Shown: positions 42,576-51,268 of the stretch, piece after piece | How positions within the stretch are numbered: the first letter of the stretch is position 1 | Layout of the letters: every line of letters begins with the position of its first letter | From: Streptomyces yatensis | GTDB taxonomy: Bacteria; Actinomycetota; Actinomycetes; Streptomycetales; Streptomycetaceae | Direction: 5' to 3' | DNA length: 64,000 nucleotides | Assembly: GCF_018069625.1 (NCBI RefSeq) | Contig: NZ_CP072941.1 | Location: 9,858,001-9,922,000 of the forward strand | The notes under the pieces: model-generated | Seen by the model: only the letters and a program-made list of their open reading frames with translations | Database searches by the model: none | What the model was told of the DNA's origin: nothing | Made by a program: the position numbers and the translations under genes

Positions 42576-42797
42576 CCGGGCGGCCCTCGGCGCGCGCCTT
42601 GCTGCCACATGGCGTGTGACCAGGGTCTTTCCCATCTCGGAACGCGGTACGGCCGCGGCGGGGATCTCGGTCGGGGCGGACCCGGTCGAGCCGCCGCGGC
42701 CGTCGCTTTACCGCCGGTATACCGCCGCTGGTCCGCCCTCTTCCATGCTGGGCGCATCGCTACAGCCGCCCGGTAGGGACGCGTCTGGAGAGGGCCT

Positions 42798-43121
42798 GTG
42801 AACGTCGACCAGCAGCATCAGCCTCGCACCGAGGACGAACCCCTCTACGCCTGGAGCACCTTCCAGCTCTGCGGCGGGGTGGAGGGGTCCGGCCCGAGCG
42901 GCACCTGCCGGGCCGAACACACCGCTCGCACCTGTCTGGAAGCGGCACTCCAGGCCACCGCGACCCATTCCGGGGCGTACTCCTGGGGGCAGCTCAGCCG
43001 GGTGTCCGCCGATGTCGGGCTGCCCTTCCACCTATGGGCGCGGGATCCGGTCGCCTGGGCCGAACCGGGGCCCAGCAAGACGGTCACCTGGCGTCCGGGC
43101 GCGGCTCCGCATCCGCAGTGA
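42798..43121 (+). CDS. Hypothetical protein (107 aa)
   Basis: 107-residue soluble protein of unknown function with Trp- and Ala-rich blocks (EPLYAWSTFQLCGG, HTARTCLEAALQATATHSGAYSWGQLSRV). The helix-rich middle and three cysteines are the only features. GTG at 42798 follows ggagagg, a good ribosome site. No domain recognised. The downstream methyltransferase gene begins 51 bases later, so the two may be co-transcribed. Confidence 0.65.
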   Translation: MNVDQQHQPRTEDEPLYAWSTFQLCGGVEGSGPSGTCRAEHTARTCLEAALQATATHSGAYSWGQLSRVSADVGLPFHLWARDPVAWAEPGPSKTVTWRPGAAPHPQ

Positions 43122-43172
43122 TCCGGGACCGTCCGCGGTGAGGCGAGGCAGTGCTATGGGTAAGGAATCACG

Positions 43173-44009
43173 ATGAAGAGCAGCGGACCCGGGATAGGGC
43201 TCCTCAGGGCAAGGGCGTGGCGGCCCGCCGACCATGGCCGTCTCGCGGTCAGCGAGGCGAATCCGGCCAGGGTCTACAACTATCTGGTCGGCGGTAAGGA
43301 CAATTACCTCGCCGATTACGAGCAGGCCCAGCGATTTCTCGGAGTCGCACCGGAAGTCCGCGATACCGCGCTCTCCAATCGGAGATTCCTGCACCGCGCC
43401 GTCCGTCATCTCGCCGCCAGTGGAATCAGCCAATTCCTGGATATCGGCGCGGGATTGCCGGCGAATCCGAATGTGCACGAGATCGCCCAGGGCGTGAATC
43501 CCCGGGCCCGTGTGGTCTACGCCGACAACGACCCCATCGTGGCCAGCCACGGTCAGGCCCGCCTCTCCGTCTCCGGCACCACCATGGTCAGGGCCGATGT
43601 CCGCTCGCCCGACGACCTCCTGGCCCATGAGGAGCTGCGCCGGCTGCTCGACCCCGCACAGCCGGTCGCCATCCTGCTGACGCTCGTTCTCGACTACATC
43701 GAGGACATGGCGAATCCCGTCGGCATCGTCCGCCGGCTCATGGACTGGGCCGCGCCGGGCAGTTGTCTGGTCCTCTCCCACGCCACCGGTGACTTCACCC
43801 TCGACACCGACCGGGAATGGGAGATCATCAGCTTCGGGGACCCCGTCAGCCTGGTCGCCCGCGACCATGCCGGGATCATGGAATTCTTCACCGGCCTCGA
43901 CCTGCTCGCCCCCGGCCTGGTGCAACTGCCCTCCTGGCGCCCGGGCATCGGCGCCGAGTCCGACCCGAGCCGGGTATGGGCCTACGGCGGGGTGGCCCGC
44001 AAGCCCTAA
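43173..44009 (+). CDS. DUF574-type SAM-dependent methyltransferase
   Basis: 278-residue protein of the Streptomyces-expanded Methyltransf_19/DUF574 family. The N-terminal box ANPARVYNYLVGGKDNYLADYEQAQRF is the family signature, followed by the SAM site QFLDIGAGLPANPNVHEIAQ, VVYADNDPIV and LTLVLDYIEDMANPVGIVRRLMD. These proteins often lie near conservon and signalling genes, and their substrate is unknown. The 5' half has more A/T at third codon positions than its neighbours. ATG at 43173. Confidence 0.9.
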   Translation: MKSSGPGIGLLRARAWRPADHGRLAVSEANPARVYNYLVGGKDNYLADYEQAQRFLGVAPEVRDTALSNRRFLHRAVRHLAASGISQFLDIGAGLPANPNVHEIAQGVNPRARVVYADNDPIVASHGQARLSVSGTTMVRADVRSPDDLLAHEELRRLLDPAQPVAILLTLVLDYIEDMANPVGIVRRLMDWAAPGSCLVLSHATGDFTLDTDREWEIISFGDPVSLVARDHAGIMEFFTGLDLLAPGLVQLPSWRPGIGAESDPSRVWAYGGVARKP

Positions 44010-44060
44010 CCTCGCCCCCGCGGCCCCCCCCAGTGCCTGCGCTCGCCCCGGATCCCGCCT

Positions 44061-44122
44061 CAGCGCGGGCCGGGGCCGATCTTTCGGCGCGGTCCGGGTT
44101 CAGCGCGGGCCGGGGCCGATCT
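44061..44122 (+). repeat. 22-bp direct repeat duplicating the AfsR-type gene end
   Basis: cagcgcgggccggggccgat followed by ct occurs at 44061-44082 and again at 44101-44122. The second copy contains the stop codon and last six codons of the minus-strand regulator gene. Confidence 0.88.
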
Positions 44123-46874
44123 GCAGGGTCATACAGGCGGGGAAGAGCCCGCTCCAGGTGTGCCCGCGCCAGCTCTCGTAGGTACCGGGCCGCTGCCACA
44201 CGGGCAGGGCCTGGTCCATATGGGCCCGGCCCTCGACGAACCTGCCCTGTTCCATATAGGTGATCCCGATCTCGTAGAGGGCGAAGCCCTCATGGTGGAT
44301 GTTGCCCGTGCGGCGGGCGTACTCCAGGCTCTCCTTGAAACAGGTCAGGGCGTCCTCGGGACGGCCCATGCCCCGGTGGGCGCGGCCGAGATTGCCCAGC
44401 CCGATCACCTCGGCCGGCAGATCCCCGGCCTCCCGGGCGAGGGCCAGCTGCCGCTCCTGCACCGTGATGGCCTCCTCGAACAGGCCCAGTTCGCACAGCG
44501 CGTCCGCGAGATTACAGGCGGAGCGCGACTCGCCCTCCCGGTGGCCCAGTGCGCGCCAGATCTCCAGCGCCGACTCCAGCGCGACCCGCACCTCGTCATA
44601 GCTGTGCTGCAGCCAGTACGCGGCGGAGAGGCCGTCCAGCGCCCATGCCTCGCTCTCCGGGTCGCCCAGGCGGCGGGCGGTCCCGATGGCCAGCTCGTTG
44701 ACCGTCTGCAGATCCTGGGCGTGGGCCCGGGGGAAGAGGAACCACTGGAGCGCCCGCGCCAGCCGCAGCCCGAGGCGGGCGATCGGCTCGGGCTGGGCGG
44801 GCTCGGCCGCGTGGGCGACGGCGGCCAGCAGATTGGGGAGTTCGGTCTTCAGCCAGCTCTCGGCCTCGTCCTGGCCGGTCAGCGGGATCACCGGACCCTC
44901 GCCGGGCTGCCGGGGCCAGGGGCGGAGCGGGTCGAGCAGGGTGACCGCCTGCTGGGCGGTGGCCGCGTAGCAGGACAACGCCCGCTGCAGCGCCGCCGAG
45001 CGCTCCGCCTCGGGCTCCTCCTGCTCCGCCTGCTCCGACGCGAACAGCCGCAGCAGATCGTGCATGTGATAGCGGACGGAGTCCCGGCTCTCCAGGAGCT
45101 GGGCGTCGACCAGCCGCTCCAGCGCGTTCTCGGTGCGGTCGGCGGGCAGGTCCAGCAGCGCGGCGGCCACCGGCAGGCTCACGTCGTGCCCGTGCACCAC
45201 GCTGAGCAGCCGGAAGGCGCGGACCGCGTCCAGGTCGTCGGAGCGCCGGCCGAGCCGGAACGCCTCGTAGCTCACCTGGAAGCTGATGCGGACGGCCAGA
45301 TCGCCGAAGCGCAGCTCGTCCAGCCGGCCGCGGGCGTCGGTCAGCTTGGCCACGAGGGTGCGCAGCGGCCACGCGGGGCGGGCGGCCAGCCGGGCGCCGG
45401 CGATCCGCAGCGCCAGCGGCAGCCCGCCGCACAGCCGGGTGATCTCCGCCGCCTCCGCGGGCTCGGCCCGCACCCGCTCCGCGCCGACGACCCGCTCCAG
45501 CAGCGCCACCGCCTGGTCCTGGGGGAGCACATCCAGATGCAGATGGGTGGCGCCCTCAAGAGTGGTCAGCATCTCCCGGCTGGTGACCAGCGCGGCGCAG
45601 CCCGGCCCGGCGGGGATCAGCGGCCGCACCTGGTCCACACTCGCGGCGTTGTCGAGGATCACCAGCAGCCGCCGGCCCGCCGCCAGCGAACGGAACTGCG
45701 CGGACGCCTCGTCGGTGTCGCCCGGCACGCTCGAGCCGTCCACGCCGAGGGCGCGCAGGAACCGGCCGAGCACCTCGCCGGGGTCCAGGGCCGACTGCCC
45801 GGCGGTCGCCCCGTACAGATCCACATAGAGCTGGCCGTCGGGGAAGCGGTCGGCGAGCTGGTGCGCGGCGTGAATGGCCAGGGTCGACTTGCCGACCCCG
45901 CCGGTGCCGTCGATGGCCGCGAGCACCACGGACCGCCCGCCCTCTCCCGCCTCCGGGCCCCCGGCCGCGTCCATCAGCGCCTGGATCACCGCGACCTCGC
46001 CATGGCGGCCGGTGAACGTGGGGCTGGCGGGCGGCAGTTGGCGAGGCCCCCGGGGGGCCTGGCGGGGAGCGGCGGGCGCGGGGCGGTCCGCCTCCGGGGC
46101 GATCGGCGCCATCAGGGAGGCGTCGGCGTTGAGGATCCGCTCGTGGAGACCGCGCAGCGGCGGGGTCGGCTCGACCCCGAGCTCCTCACTCAGCAGCCGG
46201 TGCAGATCGCGGTAGGCGGCCAGGGCGTCGGCCTGCCGGCCGGACCGGTACAGGGCCAGCATCAGCCGGCCGCGCAGCTCCTCACGGAACGGATGCTCGG
46301 CGGTCAGCGCCTCCAGCTCGCCCAGGACGGCCGTATGCCGCCCGCACCGCAGGTCGGCGTCGATCCGGGCGTCCACGGCCTGCAGCCGGCACTCCTCGAG
46401 CCGGGTGGCCTCCGCCGCCACCGCGGGGGTCGGGGGCACATCGGCGAAGGGGGCGCCGCGCCACATCGCCAGCGCCTCGCGCAGCCGCTCCGCCGCGGTC
46501 TCGGGCGCCTCCCGGTCCAGGCTCCGCCGCCCCTCCTCGACCAGCTGCTCGAAACGGTGGGCGTCGAACTCGGCGGCTTCCACCGTCAGTCGGTAGCCCT
46601 GCGCCTTGTACCCCTGCTTCTCGGTGACCAGGGTCCGCCCGGCCTCGTCGCCCAGCGTCTGGCGGAGCCGGGAGACATAGGTCTGCAGCAGCTTGGTGGC
46701 GCTCTGGGGCGCCCGGTCCTCGCCCCAGAGCTCGTCCAGGAGGCGCTCGGTGGAGACGGTCTGGTTGGCGTGGCACAGCAGCACCGCGAGCAGCGTCCGC
46801 CACTTGGCCGGCCCCAGGGAAGTCCACCCGTCGCCGTCGCGCAGCTCAAGCGCCCCCAGGACCCGGTATCGCAC
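44100..46874 (-). CDS. AfsR/SARP-type transcriptional regulator with NB-ARC and TPR
   Basis: 924 residues. An OmpR-like winged helix occupies about 1-95 (TKLLQTYVSRLRQTLGDE), and a bacterial transcriptional activation domain about 100-250. The NB-ARC ATPase has its P-loop GTGGVGKST at 323-331, Walker B-like RLLVILDN, and GLPLALRIAGARLA. Tetratricopeptide repeats run from about 690 to the end (LGNLGRAHRGMGRPEDALTCFKESLEYARRTG). This is the AfsR architecture that activates small downstream genes or antibiotic pathways. No afsS-like gene or biosynthetic cluster is adjacent, so the target is distant or unknown. GTG at 46874 follows ggaaggtg. Confidence 0.93.
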   Translation of the reverse strand: MRYRVLGALELRDGDGWTSLGPAKWRTLLAVLLCHANQTVSTERLLDELWGEDRAPQSATKLLQTYVSRLRQTLGDEAGRTLVTEKQGYKAQGYRLTVEAAEFDAHRFEQLVEEGRRSLDREAPETAAERLREALAMWRGAPFADVPPTPAVAAEATRLEECRLQAVDARIDADLRCGRHTAVLGELEALTAEHPFREELRGRLMLALYRSGRQADALAAYRDLHRLLSEELGVEPTPPLRGLHERILNADASLMAPIAPEADRPAPAAPRQAPRGPRQLPPASPTFTGRHGEVAVIQALMDAAGGPEAGEGGRSVVLAAIDGTGGVGKSTLAIHAAHQLADRFPDGQLYVDLYGATAGQSALDPGEVLGRFLRALGVDGSSVPGDTDEASAQFRSLAAGRRLLVILDNAASVDQVRPLIPAGPGCAALVTSREMLTTLEGATHLHLDVLPQDQAVALLERVVGAERVRAEPAEAAEITRLCGGLPLALRIAGARLAARPAWPLRTLVAKLTDARGRLDELRFGDLAVRISFQVSYEAFRLGRRSDDLDAVRAFRLLSVVHGHDVSLPVAAALLDLPADRTENALERLVDAQLLESRDSVRYHMHDLLRLFASEQAEQEEPEAERSAALQRALSCYAATAQQAVTLLDPLRPWPRQPGEGPVIPLTGQDEAESWLKTELPNLLAAVAHAAEPAQPEPIARLGLRLARALQWFLFPRAHAQDLQTVNELAIGTARRLGDPESEAWALDGLSAAYWLQHSYDEVRVALESALEIWRALGHREGESRSACNLADALCELGLFEEAITVQERQLALAREAGDLPAEVIGLGNLGRAHRGMGRPEDALTCFKESLEYARRTGNIHHEGFALYEIGITYMEQGRFVEGRAHMDQALPVWQRPGTYESWRGHTWSGLFPACMTLQIGPGPR

Positions 46875-47069
46875 CCGTCACCTTCCCTCGGCTCGCCAAC
46901 TGACCACTTGGCAACGGTTATACCTCCGATGTGGCCGCCGCCGTGCATCGTTTCATCCGCCCGGAGCGAGTCCGCGCCGGGTGCGGGCCGCGCGGATGAC
47001 CGAAAATCGTCGCACAAGGGGCCACCGTGGGTCGGCCGCGGTCAGCACGGCCGGTCGCGTCGGCCAGGG

Positions 47070-48005
47070 TCAGAACGGCCGGTCGCCCTCGATGGCGACG
47101 CGTTCGGCGACCCTGCGGTGCGGGGCGTAGTCGTTGACCGCGTAGTGCTGCGTGGCGCGGTTGTCCCAGAACGCGATGTCGCCCGGCTGCCAGTGGAAAC
47201 GCACCTGGTACTCCGGGACATGCGCCTGCCGGCACAGGAAGCTCAGCAGCCGGTCGCTCTCCTCCCGCTCCATCCCGGTGATCCGGGTGGTGAAGGAGGT
47301 GTTGACGAAGAGCATCCGCCGGCCGGTCTCGGGATGGGTGCGCACGACCGGGTGCTCCACCGGCGGGAACATCTCCTGGAACGGTGCCAGCCGTTCGGGC
47401 CCGTAGAAGCGGGAGAAGCCGGGGATGAAGTCGTGGACGGCGGTGGCGCCGTCGATGCGGTCCTTCACCTCGGCCGGGAGGTTGTCGTACGCCGCCGCCA
47501 TGTCCGCCCACAGGGTGTCCCCGCCCACCGGCGGCACCTCGCGCAACTGCAGCACGGCGCCGAGCGCGGGCCGGGTGCGGAAGGTGACGTCGGTGTGCCA
47601 GATGTTCTCGAAGGTCGGCGTGGCGCCGGAACCCTTGTCGAAGCGGACGACATCCTCGCTGGTACCGGCGGCCAGCAGCGGATTGGTCTCCAACTCGCCC
47701 CAGTGGCGGGCGAATCCGCGCTGCCGCTCCGGGGTGAGGTGCTGGCCGCGGAAGAAGAGCACCTTCCACTCCAGCAGGGCCCGGTTCAGGTCCTCGCGCA
47801 GCGCGGGCTCCAGCGGCCGGGACAGGTCAAGCCCGCGGATCTCGGCCCCGATGACGCGTCCGAGGGGCGCGACCTCGAACCGCTCGTACGGACGCTCCTC
47901 CCACTCCTCGGGCACGCGCCGCAGGATGCGCCGGCCCTCGTACATCCCGTCCGGCGGGACGGGGGCCTCGCGCAGGGTCGCTGGTGTGGTGTCGACGACG
48001 GTCAT
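47070..48005 (-). CDS. TauD/TfdA-family Fe(II)/2-oxoglutarate dioxygenase
   Basis: 311-residue oxygenase that couples 2-oxoglutarate decarboxylation to hydroxylation, typically releasing sulfite or sulfate from taurine, sulfonates or alkyl sulfates. The iron ligands are His137 and Asp139 (WHTDVTF) and His287 (ATQHYAVND), with the 2-oxoglutarate arginine at 298 or 302. The GGDTLWADMAAAYDNLP segment resembles alkylsulfatase AtsK and TauD. A leaderless upstream open frame with a consensus-like promoter precedes it, similar in layout to the sulfur leader at 13.3 kb. A LysR gene lies upstream in the same orientation. Confidence 0.9.
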   Translation of the reverse strand: MTVVDTTPATLREAPVPPDGMYEGRRILRRVPEEWEERPYERFEVAPLGRVIGAEIRGLDLSRPLEPALREDLNRALLEWKVLFFRGQHLTPERQRGFARHWGELETNPLLAAGTSEDVVRFDKGSGATPTFENIWHTDVTFRTRPALGAVLQLREVPPVGGDTLWADMAAAYDNLPAEVKDRIDGATAVHDFIPGFSRFYGPERLAPFQEMFPPVEHPVVRTHPETGRRMLFVNTSFTTRITGMEREESDRLLSFLCRQAHVPEYQVRFHWQPGDIAFWDNRATQHYAVNDYAPHRRVAERVAIEGDRPF

Positions 48006-48225
48006 GGCGTCTCCTCATGCGTGACAACGGTCAGTGGGCAGGTGGGGGGAGATGCCCTCGTGCCGAGGGGGACCACGGGAACGTCGTCCGGATCGTCGCG
48101 ATGTCCGGATCGTCAGTCGTCACGATGTCCGGATCGACAGGGGAATGACCGGCGATCGTCAGAGGAATGACCGGCGTGGCCTCGGGGGCGCGGGGGCGTT
48201 GGCCGCGGGATGCGGAGAGTCCCGA

Positions 48226-48303
48226 TTAGAGGCCCGAGCGCTCACACCCGGTCCGGTCCGGGGCGCGAAGGTGTCCCGTCGAGTCGAACCGGTGCCTGAT
48301 CAT
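48226..48303 (-). CDS. Possible leaderless upstream open frame (25 aa) of the TauD-type gene
   Basis: ATG at 48303 to TAA at 48226. The product begins MIRHRFDSTGHLRAP and has a single cysteine at position 20. It resembles the sulfur leader peptides only loosely (R-H-x-F-D near the start), so family membership is not established. Support comes from promoter geometry: -35 and -10 elements place transcription start at the ATG, as at the 13.3 kb leader. It ends 220 bases before the dioxygenase gene. Confidence 0.42.
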   Translation of the reverse strand: MIRHRFDSTGHLRAPDRTGCERSGL

Positions 48304-48339
48304 GCGGCAATTCTGGAATCTGCCCTGGTGGACTGTCAA
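48304..48339 (-). promoter_or_regulatory. Promoter upstream of the TauD-type gene
   Basis: Minus-strand -35 TTGACA (48339-48334, consensus), 18-base spacer, -10 CAGAAT (48315-48310), then six bases to an ATG. The spacing is identical to that of the leader promoter at 13.3 kb. Confidence 0.6.
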
Positions 48340-48440
48340 TGGGGCCTGCCATGCGTGTGCGGGGAGATGGCTCCTTACCCGGTCGCGCGGTCAGGGGCCG
48401 GGGTGGCGGACGGGGCCGAGGTGGCCGACGTGGCAGACGC

Positions 48441-49322
48441 TCAGCCCGCCAGGGCGGTGCGGGCGCGCTCGACCAGGGCCCGGCCGGCCGGGCCGCTCGG
48501 GCCGTCCGCCCGCCAGGCGAAGGCCAGCCGCCCGCGCAGGGCCGGCCGGTCGATGCGGACCGACCGCAGCCGGTCCGACCGCGCCTCGGCGAACGCACCG
48601 GGCAGGATCGCCGCGCCCAGCCCCCGCTCGGCGAGCTGTGCCAGCACCTCCGGATCGCTGGCCTCGAAGGCGATATGCGGAGTGAAACCGGCGGCCGCGC
48701 ACGCCTCGTCGATCCGGGTGCGCAGCCCGGTGCCGCGCGGCAGGCTGATCAGCGCACGGCCCCGCAGGGTGTCCAGCGAGATGGCCGAGTGCACGGCGAG
48801 CTCATGGCCCGGGCTGACCGCGGCCACGATCGGCTGGTCCGTGATCACCTCCAGCTCGACACCGGCCGGGGTCGTGGCGCCCACGCTGACGATCGCCGCG
48901 TCGAGCCGTCCCGTGCGCAGGCCCTCCAGCAGCTCGTCCGAGGTGGCCTCGGTGAGGGTGATCTCCACCGCCGGGTGGGCGTCGTGGAACTCCGCCAGCA
49001 GCCCCGGCAGATCCACGCTGTGCGAGGTGACCGTCCCGACCGCGACATGGCCGCGCAGCAGCCCGGTCAGCTCGTCGACCGCGAGCCGGGCGCCCTCCAC
49101 CGCCGCGAGCGCGGCCCGTGCGTAGGGGAGCACCGCCGCGCCCGCCTCGGTCAGCCGCACCGAGCGGCCCGAGCGGTCCAGCAGCTGCTCGCCCAGCTCG
49201 CGCTCCAGCCGGCGGATCTGTGCGCTGACCCCGGGCTGGGCCACATGCACCTTCTCCGCGGCCCGGGTGAAGTTCCGCTCCTCGGCCACCGCCACGAAGT
49301 ATTCAAGCTGCCGCAGCTCCAT
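48441..49322 (-). CDS. LysR-family transcriptional regulator
   Basis: 293-residue regulator. The N-terminal winged helix (MELRQLEYFVAVAEERNFTRAAEKVHVAQPGVSAQIRRLERELG) is followed by a CysB/CbbR-type ligand-binding domain (about 90-290: VAVGTVTSHSVDLPGLLAEFHDAHPAVEITLTE). ATG at 49322 lies eight bases after a TAGAAT -10 element (49336-49331), so the transcript is probably leaderless. It may control the TauD-type gene downstream or the divergent SnoaL-monooxygenase pair; LysR proteins most often regulate the divergent neighbour. Confidence 0.92.
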   Translation of the reverse strand: MELRQLEYFVAVAEERNFTRAAEKVHVAQPGVSAQIRRLERELGEQLLDRSGRSVRLTEAGAAVLPYARAALAAVEGARLAVDELTGLLRGHVAVGTVTSHSVDLPGLLAEFHDAHPAVEITLTEATSDELLEGLRTGRLDAAIVSVGATTPAGVELEVITDQPIVAAVSPGHELAVHSAISLDTLRGRALISLPRGTGLRTRIDEACAAAGFTPHIAFEASDPEVLAQLAERGLGAAILPGAFAEARSDRLRSVRIDRPALRGRLAFAWRADGPSGPAGRALVERARTALAG

Positions 49323-49391
49323 AACCAACGATTCTAGCAACCAGACTTACCATCTCTTGGACTTCTGATCGCGCCCGCCGGAGGGTGGAGA

Positions 49392-49446
49392 CAGCCGAAA
49401 GGCAGCCGGAAGACAGCCACAAGGCGGTCGAAAGGCAGTCGAAGGG
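49392..49446 (+). repeat. Five 11-bp tandem repeats before the SnoaL-like gene
   Basis: Units cagccgaaagg, cagccggaaga, cagccacaagg, cggtcgaaagg and cagtcgaaggg follow each other without gaps. The last one supplies the ribosome-binding site for ATG 49455. The 11-bp period is near one helical turn. Confidence 0.8.
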
Positions 49447-49454
49447 AGTCGACC

Positions 49455-49832
49455 ATGACCGAGACCCGTGCCCGCGCCACCACCCCCGAGGATCTGGCCC
49501 GGCTGTTCGTGGAGCGCGCCAACGCCGGTGACGCCGAGGGGCTGGCCGAGCTGTACGAGCCCGACGCGGTGCTCGCCTACCCGCCGGGTGCCACGACCGT
49601 CGGCCGGGAGGCGATCCGCGCCGTGTGCGAGCGGATGCTGGCGCACGCCCCGCGCCCCTTCCAGGAGGAGGAGGCGCTGCCGACCGTCCGCTACGGCGAT
49701 CTGGCCCTCACCTCGACCCGGCCCGCCGACCACACCGGCGGCCGGGTGCAGGTGGCCCGCCGCCAGCCGGACGGCACCTGGCTGCGCATCATGGACCGCC
49801 CCGAGATCCGCCCCGGGGCCGGAGCCGAGTGA
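49455..49832 (+). CDS. SnoaL-like/NTF2-fold protein
   Basis: 125-residue single-domain protein of the cone-shaped NTF2/SnoaL fold. ARLFVERANAGDAEGLAELYEPDAVLAYPPG is the typical first helix and strand, and GGRVQVARRQPDGTWLRIMDRPEI the last strands. Members are small isomerases, cyclases or binding proteins. It is coupled to the FAD monooxygenase gene (stop and start share one base), so the two may act on the same compound. Probably controlled by the divergent LysR protein. Confidence 0.82.
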   Translation: MTETRARATTPEDLARLFVERANAGDAEGLAELYEPDAVLAYPPGATTVGREAIRAVCERMLAHAPRPFQEEEALPTVRYGDLALTSTRPADHTGGRVQVARRQPDGTWLRIMDRPEIRPGAGAE

Positions 49833-51034
49833 TGACTGTGCTCATCGCCGGGGCCGGGATCGGCGGGCTGGCCGCCGCCCTGAGCCTCCACGCGGCCGGT
49901 GTCGGGACGGCGGTCGTCGAGAGCGCCCGGGAGATCCGGCCACTCGGCGTCGGGATCAATCTGCTGCCGCACGCCGTGCGCGAGCTCATCGAACTCGGCC
50001 TGGGCGACGAGCTCGCCGCCATCGGCGTGGCCACCGCCGAGAACGTGTACGCCGACCGGTTCGGCCGCCGGGTCTTCACCGAACCGCGGGGCATGGCCCA
50101 GGGCTACCGCTGGCCGCAGTACTCGGTCCACCGCGGGGAGCTGCAGCGGCTGCTCCTCGCGGCGGTCCGCGAGCGCCTGGGCGCGGACGCGGTCCGCACC
50201 GGGGCGCGGGTCGTGGGATGCGACGGCTCCGCGGAGGGGGCGGGGGAGCGGGGCGGCGTGCGCGTACGCATCCTCGACCGGGCGACGGGGACGGTCGAGG
50301 AGAGCGCCGCGCGGGCGCTGATCGGCGCCGACGGGCTGCACTCGGCGGTCCGCGCCGCGCTCCACCCGCAGGACGGTCCGCTGCTGTGGTCGGGCATCCG
50401 GATGTGGCGGGGCACGACGCGAGCCGAGCCGTTTCTCACCGGGCGCTCGATGGTGATCGTGCGCGACGGGGACGCCGAATTGGTCGCGTATCCGATCGGC
50501 GGCGGCCGGGTGAACTGGGTCTGCCAGGTGCGGGTGTCCGAGCCCGGGCCGCTCACCGGGGACGCTGCCTGGAACCGGGCGGGCCGGCTCGCCGATGTGC
50601 TGCCGTACTTCGACCACTGGCGGCTCGGTTGGCTGGATGTGTCCGGTCTGCTGGTGAACAGCGGCGAGATCCTCGAGTACCCGATGGTCGACCGCGAGCC
50701 ACTGCCGTGGTGGGGGAGCGGCCGGGTGACCCTGCTCGGCGACGCCGCACATCCGATGTATCCGGTGGGGGCCAACGGCGCGTCCCAGGCCGTCGTGGAC
50801 GCCCGCGTCCTCGCCCGCGAACTCGCGCGAACGGACGCTGTGCCGACCGCGCTGGCCCGCTACGAGACCGAGCGCCGCGAGGCGACGGCGGCCGTCGTCC
50901 GGGCGAACCGGGCCATGAACCGGGCCGGTGCGCGGACCCCCGAGGAGCTCGCCCGCGTCACCGACACCTACCGCGACACCACCGGAGGCGATGTCCGCAC
51001 ACTCAACGCCCGCGCCTCCCTGAGCTGCCCGTGA
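49832..51034 (+). CDS. FAD-dependent aromatic-type monooxygenase
   Basis: 400-residue group A flavin monooxygenase using NAD(P)H and O2 to hydroxylate a ring or oxidise a similar substrate. The FAD site is VLIAGAGIGGLAAALSLHAAG, the second flavin motif is VTLLGDAAHPMYPVGANGASQAVVDARVLA, and the DG motif is LIGADGLHSAVR. The family includes salicylate hydroxylase, zeaxanthin epoxidase-like and secondary-metabolite hydroxylases. ATG at 49832 follows directly on the SnoaL-like gene, implying coupled translation. Confidence 0.92.
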   Translation: MTVLIAGAGIGGLAAALSLHAAGVGTAVVESAREIRPLGVGINLLPHAVRELIELGLGDELAAIGVATAENVYADRFGRRVFTEPRGMAQGYRWPQYSVHRGELQRLLLAAVRERLGADAVRTGARVVGCDGSAEGAGERGGVRVRILDRATGTVEESAARALIGADGLHSAVRAALHPQDGPLLWSGIRMWRGTTRAEPFLTGRSMVIVRDGDAELVAYPIGGGRVNWVCQVRVSEPGPLTGDAAWNRAGRLADVLPYFDHWRLGWLDVSGLLVNSGEILEYPMVDREPLPWWGSGRVTLLGDAAHPMYPVGANGASQAVVDARVLARELARTDAVPTALARYETERREATAAVVRANRAMNRAGARTPEELARVTDTYRDTTGGDVRTLNARASLSCP

Positions 51035-51268
51035 GCCGTCCGGCCGACCGGGACGGAGGCGGCGGACGGAGCGCACCGCGCCGGCCGCCGCCGCACCGCG
51101 GCCGGGGTGATGCCGTCTCCACGGCGCCGACCCGGCCCGGTCGTTGGGCCGGACGCCAGCGTTGGCGCCCTCCTGATGCCGCGCTTAGCGTGGACATCAG
51201 ACAGCGGTCTTCACGAGGCGGTCCGACGTGGCGACGTGCCGGACCACTCCTGGTGCGGGAGGTCGGGA

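Larger units (their letters stand above)
48006..48440. other. Upstream region of the TauD-type gene with short repeats
   Basis: 435 bases holding an upstream open frame and its promoter (48226-48339) plus simple repeats. gtccggatcg occurs at 48086, 48103 and 48127. ggaatgaccggcg occurs at 48142-48154 and 48164-48176. The repeats lie between the upstream frame and the dioxygenase start, where an attenuator would be expected. Confidence 0.6.

Noticed and set aside
43173..44009. Recent transfer of the DUF574 methyltransferase gene
   Set aside because: Its 5' part is less GC-rich, but the family is native to and abundant in Streptomyces, and the rest of the gene has normal codon use.
46875..47069. 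gccaa...ttggc repeat near 46896 as an AfsR-type operator
   Set aside because: The arms are only five bases long and not placed convincingly relative to the tataac element.
44160..48170. A 1336-codon open frame on the plus strand
   Set aside because: It is a shadow of the minus-strand AfsR-type and TauD-type genes, both of which have full domain motifs. Stop codons are rare in GC-rich DNA, so length alone means little.
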